Source of the DNA: Caldifarciminota bacterium UBA5631
GTDB taxonomy: Bacteria; Hydrothermota; Hydrothermia; UBA1063
Direction of reading: 5' to 3'
Assembly (NCBI GenBank): GCA_002421425.1
Contig: DIJZ01000023.1
Location: 71,747 to 110,925, forward strand
DNA length: 39,179 bases
Numbering within the stretch: position 1 is the first letter of the stretch; every line of letters starts with the position of its first letter. A program made the translations under genes and the position numbers. The notes beneath the pieces were generated by a model. That model was not told the DNA's origin. It made no database searches and saw nothing but the letters and a program-made list of their open reading frames with translations. Shown here piece by piece: positions 7,875 through 16,184 of this stretch.

Positions 7875-9574
7875 AGCTTTTTGTCCTCTATTATTTTATT
7901 AAGGGTTTCGGGAACGTTCTCAATTCCAACATCGAATCTTGAACCGTCCTTTCGAACTTGAACCTCCACTTCATCCCTTGTGATCTTCGATTCACTTACG
8001 ACGATGTTTACTGGGATACCAATTAGTTCCGCATCCTTGAATTTGAACCCTGCTGAGATGTTCCTTTCGTCCCATATTGTCTCAAAACCACTGCGGAGCA
8101 ATTTTTCGTACAGTTTCTTTGTCGTTTGCTCTGTTTTGTTTGGGTTTATTTCAACGATGTTGACGTGGTAAGGTGCAATACTGTATGGCCAGATGATGCC
8201 TTTTTCATCACTGGACTGCTCAATAGCTGCGGCCATTATTCTTCCCACACCTATTCCATAACTTCCCATCACGATGGGTTTCAAAGCGCCATCGGAATCT
8301 GTGTACTTGACTTCCAGACTTTCCGAGTATCTGGTTCCAAGCTGGAAAACATGCCCAACTTCAATTGCGTTTTTAATCCTTACAGGGTTACTGCATCGAG
8401 GGCAAAGGTCTCCATCTTTGATGACGCGGATATCAACAAACTCGTCGATGTGCAAATCGCTAACAGAAAGACCCACCATATGGTAATCTGTTTTGTTTGA
8501 CCCTGCAACAAAGTTCTCAATGTTTTGTATACTTTCATCAGCGACTATTTTATCAACTTCAATTCCAACGGGTCCAAGAAATCCAGGCTCTACACCAAAT
8601 CTATTGCGAATGAAATCGAAGCTCGCAAGTTGAAAACCATTCCCAAGAATTTTTGCAAGTTTCACCTCATTTATTTCATAGTCCCCTCGTATAAGAACCA
8701 GAACTGTTTTGCCGCTTTCAGAGCTATAAAGAATGCTTTTCACAATAAGGATTGGCTGTACATTAAGGAAATGTGAAACTTCCTCAACTGTTTTTACGTT
8801 TGGTGTATGTACTAATTTCTTCCCGTCAAAGGGGCCTTTAATCTGCCTTTCGTATAATCCAGCAGCTGCAACTTCAGTGTTTGCAGTATAGCCACATTTT
8901 TCGCAAATTACTACTGAATCTTCACCCGTCTCCGACATAACCATAAATTCCTCGGACTTCTTTCCACCCATCAGGCCAGATGAAGCTTCTACTATAATAA
9001 AATTAAGACCGCACCTGCTAAAGATTTTGGTGTACGCTTCCTTGTGAAGCTCGTAACTCCTTTCAAGTCCTTCCCAATCTCTGTCAAAGCTATAGGAATC
9101 CTTCATAATGAACTCTCGTACCCTTAGAATCCCTCCTCTTGGACGCGGCTCGTCTCTGAATTTTGTTTGAAGCTGGTACCAGATCTGAGGGAGATCTCTA
9201 TACGAATGCAAATAATCTTTAGCCAGGAGGCTGATAACTTCTTCATGAGTAGGAGCTAGGGCTACCTCCTTACCCTTTCTGTCTTCGAATTTGAACATAT
9301 CCTTCCCAAAGCTTTCCCATCGGCCCGATTGCTTCCAGACTTCACCTGAAGTGAGAGCCGGCATCAACAGCTCTTGTCCGCCTATGGCGTTCATTTCGTC
9401 TCTAATAATAGACTGAACTTTTAACATCACTCTCCAGCCAAGGGGCAAAAAGGTATAAACTCCCGATTGGTGCTGCGTAATAAAACCTCCCCTTAGAAGC
9501 AGACGGTGTGAAGTAGTTTCCGCTTCCTTAGGATTCTCTTTCATTGTTGGTATAAATAAATTACTCCATCTCAT
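7871..9574 (-). CDS. proS: Prolyl-tRNA synthetase (bacterial type)
   Basis: Class II synthetase of 567 residues that charges tRNA-Pro. The N-terminal catalytic segment contains TFLPLGWRVMLKV, the motif 2 region KFRDEPRPRGGILRVREF and WYQLQTKFRDE. A YbaK-like editing insertion follows (about 225-385, with FVAGSNKTDYHMVGL). Motif 3 is GSYGIGVGRIMAA. The C-terminal anticodon-binding domain contains WDERNISAGFKFKDAELIGIP. It also has CEKCGYTAN and CPRCSNPV cysteine pairs around the insertion. It is first in the operon with rimP-nusA-infB. The only Met start (9574) lacks a Shine-Dalgarno site, and a strong promoter -10 box ends nine bases upstream, so the mRNA leader is nearly absent. Confidence 0.97.
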   Translation of the reverse strand: MRWSNLFIPTMKENPKEAETTSHRLLLRGGFITQHQSGVYTFLPLGWRVMLKVQSIIRDEMNAIGGQELLMPALTSGEVWKQSGRWESFGKDMFKFEDRKGKEVALAPTHEEVISLLAKDYLHSYRDLPQIWYQLQTKFRDEPRPRGGILRVREFIMKDSYSFDRDWEGLERSYELHKEAYTKIFSRCGLNFIIVEASSGLMGGKKSEEFMVMSETGEDSVVICEKCGYTANTEVAAAGLYERQIKGPFDGKKLVHTPNVKTVEEVSHFLNVQPILIVKSILYSSESGKTVLVLIRGDYEINEVKLAKILGNGFQLASFDFIRNRFGVEPGFLGPVGIEVDKIVADESIQNIENFVAGSNKTDYHMVGLSVSDLHIDEFVDIRVIKDGDLCPRCSNPVRIKNAIEVGHVFQLGTRYSESLEVKYTDSDGALKPIVMGSYGIGVGRIMAAAIEQSSDEKGIIWPYSIAPYHVNIVEINPNKTEQTTKKLYEKLLRSGFETIWDERNISAGFKFKDAELIGIPVNIVVSESKITRDEVEVQVRKDGSRFDVGIENVPETLNKIIEDKKL

Positions 9575-9583
9575 AGTAGATGA

Positions 9584-9612
9584 ATTTTAAAGGATTTAGC
9601 CTTTACTATCAA
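9584..9612 (-). promoter_or_regulatory. Sigma70-type promoter for the proS operon
   Basis: On the minus strand, TTGATA (9612-9607) and TAAAAT (9589-9584) are separated by exactly 17 bases. Each hexamer matches consensus at five of six positions. Transcription should start near 9577, only about three bases before the proS ATG, so the message would be almost leaderless. The site fits in the short gap between the esterase stop (9630) and proS. It would drive nine genes down to the Xer recombinase. Confidence 0.65.
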
Positions 9613-9629
9613 ACGAAGAGCTTGAAAAT

Positions 9630-10763
9630 CTAATTTTTGAAAAGAAATTGCACCACAGTGCCGAATCGTTTTGCCCAGGATGATTCGTGGTGGACTCCTT
9701 CCGGGTCTTTTACAACCATAAGATTGGAATTTCTCACTCCAGATTTGAGAATTGCTTCACATATCAATTCATTGCCTTTAATATACCTTTCGGGATCGTC
9801 CCCTTCGAGTAAACCGTAATCAATGTAAATTTTCTCTGGAGTTGCTTTCGAATCAGCAACCAGGCTCACAATATCAGGATTGAACCAAAAGGCTCCACTC
9901 ATTGATCCTACCTTTTTGAAAACTTGTGGATAGATGTAGCCCGCAAAAATTGAAACAAGTCCTCCAAGCGAAGAGCCTAAGATGCCTGTATCATTGTGTT
10001 TCGTTCTGTAAGTAGAATCAATGTAGGGCTTTAACTCTCTTACTATGAAATTTATATAATCCAGAGCCTGACCACCTTGTTCCAACTGCTTATTCAAATA
10101 TGGAGAATACTCTTCGATTCTGTGCTCTCGTGCATTTTCAATTCCAACAACAATTAACGAAAATCCACTCTCACTGTGCATTCTCTCCAGGGTTTCATCA
10201 ATATTCCATTCTCCAGCAAAAGACTCAAATTCATCAAAGAGATTTTGACCATCTTGCATATATAAAACCGAGTACGTCTTTTTTGATGAGCTGTAGTCTG
10301 GAGGTAGATAAATCCAAATTCTTCTTGGGTTGTAGTATTTTAAAAATCTGGACTCAAATTCGATTACCTGTACATTGCCCGTAATTGTATGAGATTTGAC
10401 TGCTTTTTCGACAAAGTCCCTCCAGTTTCCAATCTCAATTTCTAAAGCAGTGTCCTTAATTACCTGTATTATACGATTAGGGATCTCTTCACCACTAATG
10501 CCCTTCTCAACAGTAATCCAGGAGCCGCGGGTGAATTTGTATTCAAGTCTGAAATTCTTGGGCACAGTAATGGAAATCTGATAAGATCCATCAGCGGTTC
10601 TATTCATTCTATAACCAGGGTCCCCGGGGTTCCAGCCATTGTAATTTGATGCAATGTATAGATTATCCTCCGGGGTATAATCTGGCACTTTAACGGTGAA
10701 CCTAATTGTGCACAAAGAATCGTCCACCACAAGAGAGACTAGCAAAAGAAGTTGAAATATCAA
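9630..10763 (-). CDS. Secreted alpha/beta-hydrolase esterase with N-terminal starch-binding-like domain
   Basis: A 377-residue exported esterase of the Fes/IroE (esterase D-like) group. It has a short hydrophobic signal (MIFQLLLLVSLVV), then a beta-sandwich of CBM20/CBM48 type at about 20-112 (YIASNYNGWNPGDPGY, EYKFTRGSW, EIPNR). The alpha/beta-hydrolase runs from about 130 with nucleophile S265 in GSSLGG and the catalytic His near 358-359 in EGVHHESSW. It starts at a TTG overlapping the SDR stop, with GGAGGAGAGG about ten bases upstream. No ATG alternative would keep the signal peptide. It follows glgA in the same operon, so a link to an alpha-glucan is possible, but the substrate is unknown; other members cleave siderophore or sugar esters. 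Confidence 0.8.
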   Translation of the reverse strand: MIFQLLLLVSLVVDDSLCTIRFTVKVPDYTPEDNLYIASNYNGWNPGDPGYRMNRTADGSYQISITVPKNFRLEYKFTRGSWITVEKGISGEEIPNRIIQVIKDTALEIEIGNWRDFVEKAVKSHTITGNVQVIEFESRFLKYYNPRRIWIYLPPDYSSSKKTYSVLYMQDGQNLFDEFESFAGEWNIDETLERMHSESGFSLIVVGIENAREHRIEEYSPYLNKQLEQGGQALDYINFIVRELKPYIDSTYRTKHNDTGILGSSLGGLVSIFAGYIYPQVFKKVGSMSGAFWFNPDIVSLVADSKATPEKIYIDYGLLEGDDPERYIKGNELICEAILKSGVRNSNLMVVKDPEGVHHESSWAKRFGTVVQFLFKN

Positions 10764-11551
10764 CCTGTGATATCCTCTCCTCCATCGACATTAATAACGT
10801 TACCTGTCATCCAGTAGAGGTCATCACTGGAGAGCGCTACAATTGCCTTCGCTACATCTTCCACGGTAGTAAGGCGACCACTTGGATTCTTTTTCAGCGC
10901 CATTTCAATTAGATACTCATTCCCTGGTATTTTTCTCAGAGCAGGCGTATCCGTCACACCTGCTTTGACGGAGTTTGCAGTAATGCCGTACGGCGCAAGT
11001 TCAAGGGCAAGCTGCCTGATGTGTGATTCAATTGCAGCCTTTGCTGCGGAAACAGCGCCGTAGAAGGGCATTACGCGCTGGTCTCCTGAGCTTGTCATCG
11101 CAAAAATCCTGGAATTGTTTCTGAATAACCCACGCTTAAAACAACCCTGCACCCAGTATACAAGGCTGTTTGCCATAACGTCGATGGTCATATCCATCTG
11201 GTTCTTGTTTATAATTTCAGCTTCCTCTTCTGAGATGAATTTCTTCAAAGTGCCGAAGGCGAGGGAGTGCATAAGTACTTTGACATAATCCTCTTTTTGC
11301 TCCTGAACAAAGAATTCTTTTATTGCATCGAGAGTTTTGTTCATCGAATCGAGGTCCGCTGCATTAATGTTGAAATATTTCACCAGTACTCCATAGGTTT
11401 TAAGAGCGGATATTAGATCTTCGACTTCTTTGAGAGCCTGTTTTCGGTCAAGATGAATTCCAATTATGTTTATGCCGTTCTTTGCAAATTCGAGAGCAGT
11501 GGCCTTGCCGAAGCCACTGGAAGCGCCTAATATTAATGCCCATGGTCTCAT
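10760..11551 (-). CDS. SDR-family oxidoreductase, enoyl-ACP reductase-like (FabI/FabL spacing)
   Basis: A 263-residue NAD(P)H-dependent short-chain dehydrogenase. The nucleotide-binding loop is GASSGFG (9-15). The active site shows Y164 and K171, a Y-x6-K spacing typical of enoyl-ACP reductases FabI/FabL/FabV-like SDRs; ordinary SDRs have Y-x3-K. The phrases HSLAFGTLKKF and NPSGRLTTVEDVA also resemble FabI/FabL. The position of the second FabI tyrosine (ten before Y164) is Ser154, a departure from FabI. The likely role is the last reduction in fatty acid elongation, but another enone substrate cannot be excluded. The start has GGAGG six bases upstream and overlaps the pyrG stop by four bases. 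Confidence 0.75.
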   Translation of the reverse strand: MRPWALILGASSGFGKATALEFAKNGINIIGIHLDRKQALKEVEDLISALKTYGVLVKYFNINAADLDSMNKTLDAIKEFFVQEQKEDYVKVLMHSLAFGTLKKFISEEEAEIINKNQMDMTIDVMANSLVYWVQGCFKRGLFRNNSRIFAMTSSGDQRVMPFYGAVSAAKAAIESHIRQLALELAPYGITANSVKAGVTDTPALRKIPGNEYLIEMALKKNPSGRLTTVEDVAKAIVALSSDDLYWMTGNVINVDGGEDITG

Positions 11552-13155
11552 AATAAGCCTCCATGATGTTTTTTCATTGCTTCAACAAACCCTACAAACA
11601 AGGGATGTGGCCTGAGGGGTCTTGATTTAAATTCGGGGTGGAATTGAACTCCAATGAAAAATGGATGATTCTTATTTTCAAAAATTTCAACCAGCCGCCC
11701 ATCAGGAGAAATTCCTGACGGAATCAAATTATGTTCTTCAAAAAGCTTCACATATTCAGGATTTACCTCGTAACGGTGCCTGTGCCTTTCAGAGATGTTT
11801 TGCACTTTGTATATGGAATGTGCAATTGTTCCGGGCCTTAGGACGCACGGGTATGCTCCTTTCCTCAGAGTCCCGCCCATAGCAGAGATATTACTCTTTT
11901 CTGGAAGGATTGTAATAACAGGATGCTTCGTCCGTGGGTCAAATTCTGTGGAATTTGAGTCCTGGAGGCCAAGTACATTTCGAGAGAATTCAATCACTGC
12001 TATTTGCATTCCAAGGCATATTCCTAGATAGGGAATCCTTTTTTCTCTTGCGTACCTGCAGGCAGCGATTTTACCTTCAATACCCCTTTCGCCAAATCCT
12101 GGACCCACTAAAATACCATCTATCCCTGAAAATACGACGTCGGGGCTTCCTCTTTCCAGTTCTTCGGATTCAACAAAATGCGTGTTCATTTTTACTCCGA
12201 GGCTCGAAGATGCGTGGGTAAGCGCTTCGATTATGCTTTTATAAGAGTCTTTCAGTTTCACGTATTTTCCAATGAAAGCAAGGTTCACTTCGGTGCTTGC
12301 TGTTTCAAGATTTCTAATAAATCCAATCCAGTTTGAAAAATCAGGTTCTTTCCCTTGAAGGTGTAACTTTGCCATAATCTCAAGGTCGAGATTCTGGTTG
12401 TAAAGCATAATAGGGACTTCGTATATAATTGGAACATCCCGTGCTTCCATAACGTCCTTTTCTGGGACGTTAGAGAAAAGTGCGATCTTCTTTATAACGT
12501 CATCGGAGAGAGGTTTCTCACTTCTGCATATCACTATATCTGGCTGAATACCAATTTCTCTCAGTTTTTGAACACTATGTTGGGTGGGTTTTGTCTTCAG
12601 CTCCTCGGAGGATTTAATATAAGGAACCAGTGTAACGTGGATGAACAGGGTATTATGGGCACCTTCTTCCAGTCTCATCTGTCTAATTGCTTCAAGAAAT
12701 GGCAAACTCTCAATATCACCAACGGTACCACCTATTTCTACTACGACAATATCAACGTTTTCCCGGGCAAGATTTTTGATTCTCTTCTTGATTTCATCAG
12801 TTAGATGCGGAACCACCTGGACCGTCCCGCCCAGGTATCTTCCCTCTCTTTCGTTTTCAATTAGTGCGTTGTACAGCTGACCCGCTGTAACGTTATTGTC
12901 CTTGGAAAGGTTCTCATCAAGGAATCTTTCATAATGACCGAGGTCAAGATCCGTTTCTGCTCCGTCTTCAGTTACGAAAACTTCTCCATGCTGGAATGGA
13001 CTCATAGTACCTGGATCCACATTCAGGTATGGGTCAAACTTCATAGGTTCGACTTTAAATCCTCTGGCTTTCAGAAGCATACCTACTGAGGCAGTAGTTA
13101 TGCCTTTACCCAACCCAGATACTACACCCCCTGTAATAAATATGTATTTAACCAT
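11548..13155 (-). CDS. pyrG: CTP synthase
   Basis: Converts UTP to CTP using ATP and glutamine. 535 residues, full length. The N-terminal synthase domain opens with FITGGVVSGLGKGITTASVG and contains the MDPYLNVD-like loop KFDPYLNVDPGTMSPFQHGE. The C-terminal class I glutaminase has its nucleophile Cys in LGICLGMQ and the catalytic His/Glu in VQFHPEFKSRP. It starts within the last eight bases of glgA and ends overlapping the SDR gene, so translation is probably coupled. Co-transcription with glycogen synthase is not a conserved arrangement that I recognise. Confidence 0.98.
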   Translation of the reverse strand: MVKYIFITGGVVSGLGKGITTASVGMLLKARGFKVEPMKFDPYLNVDPGTMSPFQHGEVFVTEDGAETDLDLGHYERFLDENLSKDNNVTAGQLYNALIENEREGRYLGGTVQVVPHLTDEIKKRIKNLARENVDIVVVEIGGTVGDIESLPFLEAIRQMRLEEGAHNTLFIHVTLVPYIKSSEELKTKPTQHSVQKLREIGIQPDIVICRSEKPLSDDVIKKIALFSNVPEKDVMEARDVPIIYEVPIMLYNQNLDLEIMAKLHLQGKEPDFSNWIGFIRNLETASTEVNLAFIGKYVKLKDSYKSIIEALTHASSSLGVKMNTHFVESEELERGSPDVVFSGIDGILVGPGFGERGIEGKIAACRYAREKRIPYLGICLGMQIAVIEFSRNVLGLQDSNSTEFDPRTKHPVITILPEKSNISAMGGTLRKGAYPCVLRPGTIAHSIYKVQNISERHRHRYEVNPEYVKLFEEHNLIPSGISPDGRLVEIFENKNHPFFIGVQFHPEFKSRPLRPHPLFVGFVEAMKKHHGGLL

Positions 13156-14575
13156 TTAAAATCCTCTCATAAAGTTTTTTATATTCCCTCGCTGAATTAC
13201 CCCAGGAATAATCAAGACTAAATACTGTGTTCACGCAATTTTTGAATTTTTCAACATCTTCGTATAGCAAGATTGCCCTGTCTATGGCAGCAAGGAGTTC
13301 AGAGGGTTCATACTTTTGAAATACGATTCCATATCCTCCCTCTTCCACATCCTTTACAGTATCTTTGAGTCCACCTGTTGCCCTCACTACGGGGATTGTT
13401 CCATACCTCATAGAAATGAGTTGTCCCAGACCGCATGGTTCGTACTTGGAAGGCATCAGGAAAAAGTCGGACGATGCATAAATCTTTTTTGCAAGTAACG
13501 GATCGAAGCCAATTTTTACGAAAATGTTTTTGAATTTTCTTGAAATTTCATAGAACATGTCTTGATATATCTTATCCCCAGAACCCAGAACCACCATATT
13601 CAAATTCCTTTGGGCAATTTCTTTAATAATCGGAGGAAAAAGGTCAAACCCTTTCTGTTCTGCCAGTCTTGAGACGATTCCGAAAAGCGGCTTTTCTGCG
13701 TGCTTTAGTCCCGCTTCATTTATCAGACCTATTTTGTTTTCTTCTTTACCTTCAATCAGATTTGATTTTCCGAAGTTTTTATACAGCTCTCCGTCCTTTT
13801 CAGGATTCCAGACTTCGTAGTCAATTCCGTTTAGGATGCCCTTCAGCACATTTCTCCGTTTCCTCAGGATTCCTTCAAGCCCGCAACCAAATTCGGGGGT
13901 TTGAATTTCTTCAGCATAAGTTGGACTAACAGTGTTAATAAAGTCTGCGTAAACAATACCTGCCTTCAGGAAATTCACCTTTCCATAATACTCTACCCCT
14001 TCCATATGAAAGTCTTCGTACCCCAAATTCAACTTTTCTAAGACTTCTTTCTCAAAAGTACCCTGGTAAGCAAGATTGTGAATTGAAAGCAGTGTTTTGG
14101 TGTTGTTTAAGATATTGTTGTATTTCCTCAACTTCAAAAGTGGAACGAGGGCTGTCTGCCAGTCGTTAAGATGAATTATGTCTATTCCATTAAGAATCGT
14201 GGCAAGTTCAAGGATTCCATATGAAAAAAAACCAAACCTTAACCAGTTATCAGGAAAATCCCCTTCAGGGGTGCCGTAAAGATTCTCGCGGTCATATAAA
14301 TCGTCGTTTTCCAGCAGGTAAACATTTATTCCATTCAGCGACGTAATGAAAAACTTACCTGAAAATTCTTTATTATTAATATTTACTCGAATAGAAAAGT
14401 TTGTACTTGTAATTTTTAGGCCGCTCTTTTGAACAAATTTTTTGTAGAATGGCATAACAAGTGAAATTTTAACGCCTTCCGCAAAAAGTGCCTTTGGCAG
14501 AGATGAAGCAACGTCCGCCAGCCCCCCGGTTTTTGCGAGGGGGTCAATTTCTGATGATCCAAACAAAACCCTCAT
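13148..14575 (-). CDS. glgA: Glycogen (starch) synthase
   Basis: GT5-family ADP-glucose:glucan glucosyltransferase of 475 residues, close to the 477 of E. coli GlgA. The N-terminal KTGGLADV loop binds ADP-glucose, HLNDWQTALVPL is the second conserved block, and the C-terminal catalytic block is PSKYEPCGLGQLISMRYG followed by TGGLKDTV. The ATG at 14575 has GGAGG four bases upstream and a clear promoter, so this gene leads the operon. It implies storage or synthesis of an alpha-1,4-glucan. No glgC, glgB or glgP is in the window. The donor could be UDP- or ADP-glucose; the family makes ADP-glucose more likely. Confidence 0.95.
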   Translation of the reverse strand: MRVLFGSSEIDPLAKTGGLADVASSLPKALFAEGVKISLVMPFYKKFVQKSGLKITSTNFSIRVNINNKEFSGKFFITSLNGINVYLLENDDLYDRENLYGTPEGDFPDNWLRFGFFSYGILELATILNGIDIIHLNDWQTALVPLLKLRKYNNILNNTKTLLSIHNLAYQGTFEKEVLEKLNLGYEDFHMEGVEYYGKVNFLKAGIVYADFINTVSPTYAEEIQTPEFGCGLEGILRKRRNVLKGILNGIDYEVWNPEKDGELYKNFGKSNLIEGKEENKIGLINEAGLKHAEKPLFGIVSRLAEQKGFDLFPPIIKEIAQRNLNMVVLGSGDKIYQDMFYEISRKFKNIFVKIGFDPLLAKKIYASSDFFLMPSKYEPCGLGQLISMRYGTIPVVRATGGLKDTVKDVEEGGYGIVFQKYEPSELLAAIDRAILLYEDVEKFKNCVNTVFSLDYSWGNSAREYKKLYERILNG

Positions 14576-14600
14576 TGAACCTCCACAATTTTCATGCCAA

Positions 14601-14629
14601 ATTATACCGAATGCTGCTCAAACTTACAA
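14601..14629 (-). promoter_or_regulatory. Sigma70-type promoter for the glgA operon
   Basis: On the minus strand, TTGTAA (14629-14624) and a perfect TATAAT (14606-14601) are separated by 17 bases. A start near 14594 would give a leader of about 19 bases carrying TGGAGG ahead of the glgA ATG. It lies back to back with the promoter of the signalling operon on the other strand. Confidence 0.6.
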
Positions 14630-14677
14630 AGTTCACTACAACACGCGTTGAATTTCGCAGCTTGCTTTTAGGGTATT

Positions 14678-14692
14678 TTCAAGAAACTTGAA
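14678..14692. promoter_or_regulatory. Candidate operator: perfect inverted repeat over the -35 box
   Basis: TTCAAG-AAA-CTTGAA is a perfect 6+6 inverted repeat with a three-base centre. Its right arm covers most of the -35 hexamer (14688-14693) of the promoter for the solute-binding-lipoprotein/kinase operon. A dimeric regulator bound there would block RNA polymerase. No DNA-binding regulator gene is adjacent, and a 6-bp palindrome can arise by chance. Confidence 0.35.
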
Positions 14693-14716
14693 GTATTTGT
14701 GAGATTGCGTTAGAAT
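14688..14716 (+). promoter_or_regulatory. Sigma70-type promoter for the signalling operon (leaderless start)
   Basis: TTGAAG (14688-14693) and TAGAAT (14711-14716) are separated by 17 bases. Exactly seven bases lie between the -10 box and the ATG at 14724, so the expected transcription start is at or one base before the initiation codon. No Shine-Dalgarno sequence precedes the ATG. Confidence 0.6.
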
Positions 14717-14723
14717 TTTCGTT

Positions 14724-16184
14724 ATGAAGATAAAATCGAATATATTAGTAATATTATGTATTCTTTTTCTCAACTGTGTGAGTCCTTCAAAGGAAATTAC
14801 AATAGGGCTCTCGTCAAGGCCAAGAACACTAAACCCTCTTATGTACAAGGAATTTGCTATCTTATCGCTACTTTGCAATGTTTACGAGCCTTTGATTTCT
14901 GAGGATGAAACCTACAACATTAAGCCGGTCCTGGCTAAGTACTGGGAGCGAAAAGATAGTCTGACATGGTATTTCTACATAAGAAGGGGGGTCAGATTTC
15001 ATAACGGTAAGCCCCTTAATGCCTCAGATGTCGTCTATACATTCTATTATCCCCTTCATATTAAAAACTCAGAATTCAGATCCCATGAAATATACGTCGA
15101 TACGGTCTTTGCCCTTAACGATTCCGTTGCAGTCTTCAAAACGAGATATCCGTACGAATTCCTCTTAAGAGAATTAATTATGTATTTCATAATTCCTGAA
15201 GGTTTCGAACCCGATTCTCAGATGCCTTGTGGGACGGGTCCTTATAAGGTGGAGGAGAATGATTCAAATTTCATAAGCCTTAAAAGATGGAAAAATTACT
15301 GGGGTGAAAAACCTTTTTTCAAAAACGCAAAACTGATATTCGTAGAAGATTCATATAAGAGAGTGAGGATGTTTATAGAAAGCGAGGCAGACATCATCGA
15401 TTACGTCCCACTCGAATATTCAGATTCCATCACGAAATATGGGAAACTGTTGTATACACCAGAGTCATCTGTTCGTATCCTGGAATTCAATCTTAGAGTT
15501 CCTCCCTTTAACAACAAAGAATTTCGTAAGGCCGTATCAATGTGTATTGACAGAAATAGGATTTCGAGAGTCTATTACAAAGGACTGTCCAGCCCTGCAA
15601 ATCAGTTCTTCCCTGCTGGTGTAAGAGAATATATTCCAGATTTTGGTCCCCTTGATTATGATACGATGGAAGCGGTAAAGGCGCTTTCCAATGTGGATTA
15701 TGAAGTGCCAATCGTTATGGATTATGCTATCGCAGTGAAATCTCTTGGTGATTCCATTGTGAGACAGCTAAGAAGCGTGGGAATTAAAGTGATCGGGAAT
15801 CCTCTCCCTGCAAATGAGTTCTGGGAGAAAATAAAGAGCGGGAAATCACAACTTCACTTGCTTGCTGTGGTTTTTGAAAGCCCAAATGCATATTTTTCTC
15901 TTGCTAACTATTTTCACACTCCTTCCCCTGGCTCTCCCTTCGGAGTTTCAAACCGCACCAGTTATTCCCGAAAGGATGTTGACTCTTTGATTGAAGAGGC
16001 TATTAGAACCTACGATGTTGAAATACGAGCTAAACTTGCGCGGCAGATTCAGAAAATCGTTATGGAAGATATGCCAGTTTGTCCTATTGTATTTGAGAGA
16101 AAATTCTATGGTGCGAAGAACGACATAATCTGGAAGCCTACTCTGGATCAAAGAATTTACCTTACACGAATAAAGAGACAATGA
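14724..16184 (+). CDS. Extracytoplasmic solute-binding lipoprotein (oligopeptide/dipeptide-binding family 5)
   Basis: A 486-residue SBP_bac_5 (DppA/OppA-type) binding protein. Family landmarks are ITIGLSSRPRTLNPL, LAKYWERKDSLTWYFYIRRG, VRFHNGKPLNASDVVYTF, PCGTGPYKVEE and FRKAVSMCIDR. A hydrophobic signal ends at C18 (LFLNC), suggesting a lipid anchor, although Asn before the Cys is unusual. There is no ABC permease or ATPase beside it; its stop overlaps the start of a histidine kinase as ATGA. That placement suggests it senses a ligand for the kinase rather than only feeding a transporter, though it could serve a permease encoded elsewhere. It is the first gene of the operon with a leaderless-type start. 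Confidence 0.85.
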   Translation: MKIKSNILVILCILFLNCVSPSKEITIGLSSRPRTLNPLMYKEFAILSLLCNVYEPLISEDETYNIKPVLAKYWERKDSLTWYFYIRRGVRFHNGKPLNASDVVYTFYYPLHIKNSEFRSHEIYVDTVFALNDSVAVFKTRYPYEFLLRELIMYFIIPEGFEPDSQMPCGTGPYKVEENDSNFISLKRWKNYWGEKPFFKNAKLIFVEDSYKRVRMFIESEADIIDYVPLEYSDSITKYGKLLYTPESSVRILEFNLRVPPFNNKEFRKAVSMCIDRNRISRVYYKGLSSPANQFFPAGVREYIPDFGPLDYDTMEAVKALSNVDYEVPIVMDYAIAVKSLGDSIVRQLRSVGIKVIGNPLPANEFWEKIKSGKSQLHLLAVVFESPNAYFSLANYFHTPSPGSPFGVSNRTSYSRKDVDSLIEEAIRTYDVEIRAKLARQIQKIVMEDMPVCPIVFERKFYGAKNDIIWKPTLDQRIYLTRIKRQ

